A stretch of 64,000 nucleotides of DNA. Source: Hyposmocoma kahamanoa (lineage: Eukaryota > Arthropoda > Insecta > Lepidoptera > Cosmopterigidae). Shown piece after piece: positions 63,351-64,000 of the stretch. The notes beneath the pieces were generated by a model. The model did no database searches and was not told where the DNA came from. It was given only the letters and a program-made list of their open reading frames with translations. A program made the position numbers and the translations under genes. Location of the stretch: positions 9,695,035 through 9,759,034 of the forward strand of contig NW_020656077.1 in NCBI RefSeq assembly GCF_003589595.1. The letters run 5' to 3'. Within the stretch, counting starts at the first letter, position 1. Each line of letters begins with the position of its first letter.

Positions 63351-64000
63351 CTTGGAAAAAAAATTACAAACAATATCAGCAATTACATTTTGAATAATTA
63401 TATTTGCGGTACAATATTACTTTTTCACCTGCTAGCTGTCGCCATATTGTCTGTGCAATTTAATTGATTACCAGACGCTTTAAGTATAAATCAAGAAACA
63501 ACGTCACACATGTTTCGAAGATGATATCACAAAGACCACCGGCTCGTCGAATGATGATAATGGAATTGTAAGCCCCGATGAACTTAAGACTCAATTTGAA
63601 ATGGCGCAGAACAGAACATTGTACACAGCACAATGAGTTTAGAGATACGATACGGTAGTTTCAGGAATTTCCGAGACTACGAATACTCTGAAAGAGACGC
63701 GATCTGCAATTTTGCTAGGTTAGTTTGAAACCACTAGTAATTGTAATAACATTGCAATTACGGCTATGTTTCATATTCTGTTAAGATTTAGTTGTAATGG
63801 CCGTTGCGTCTCAGTGGAATGTCAGTGATGGTTATTCATTAATTCAAACACTAACAATCTATGTTGTCTTACTAAAACTACTATGGAAATTATTATGCAT
63901 ATCGACGCTTGAAAGGCAAAATGGAACAAGCGACACTCAGCTCATATTTCTGACTCCAACGGTATATATCGCACTGTTATTATAATAGTGTTGTAACCCA
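63351..64000. other. Right edge, presumed GluCl intron
   Basis: No coding block of the GluCl N-terminus appears here, so those exons lie beyond the window. Confidence 0.4.

Overview
The window looks like nuclear DNA of a lepidopteran insect, probably a butterfly. It has spliced genes with GT-AG introns, insect-type orthologues, several tRNA-derived SINE families with lepidopteran-style tails, many MITEs and fragments of CR1/Jockey- and RTE-type LINEs. The species cannot be fixed from sequence alone.

Six host genes can be assembled exon by exon with consistent splice phases. From left to right they are NOC3L (+, exons 4010-21408, 5' exons missing to the left), TRAPPC2/sedlin (-, 26416-24103), mitochondrial ATP synthase subunit b (+, 27245-30289), mitochondrial ribosomal protein mS26 (-, 36317-31451), an adipokinetic hormone precursor (+, 42599-43765) and a glutamate-gated chloride channel (-, 63350-55808, 5' exons missing to the right). 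NOC3L/TRAPPC2 and ATPsynB/mRpS26 are convergent pairs. TRAPPC2/ATPsynB is a divergent pair with about 830 bp between start codons. The genes do not form a pathway. They cover ribosome biogenesis, vesicle tethering, oxidative phosphorylation, mitochondrial translation, neuroendocrine fuel mobilisation and inhibitory neurotransmission.

The left edge (1-3518, minus) carries a CR1-type non-LTR retrotransposon. Its two reading frames are open as far as the window shows: a PHD-finger/coiled-coil ORF1 and an endonuclease-reverse transcriptase ORF2 of at least 922 codons that runs off the edge. The other LINE pieces are decayed 3' ends. The NOC3L introns are packed with SINEs, LINE tails and MITEs.

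Two MITE families stand out. Family M1 has CATTGACTTAC ends and 8-bp target duplications, with eight copies here. Family M2 has CATCGA ends and 8-bp target duplications, and still carries a THAP-domain first exon with its splice donor, which suggests descent from a P-type transposon. The 43.8-55.8 kb stretch is gene-poor and repeat-rich. There are two assembly gaps, 38645-39044 (400 N) and 49780-49789 (10 N). The second is flanked by identical 47-bp copies.

The most notable observation is the adipokinetic hormone gene. Its predicted peptide QLTFSSGW is followed directly by a Lys-Arg cleavage site with no glycine for C-terminal amidation. Its exon 1 splice donor lies in a 22-bp tandem repeat that copies the donor several times into the intron.
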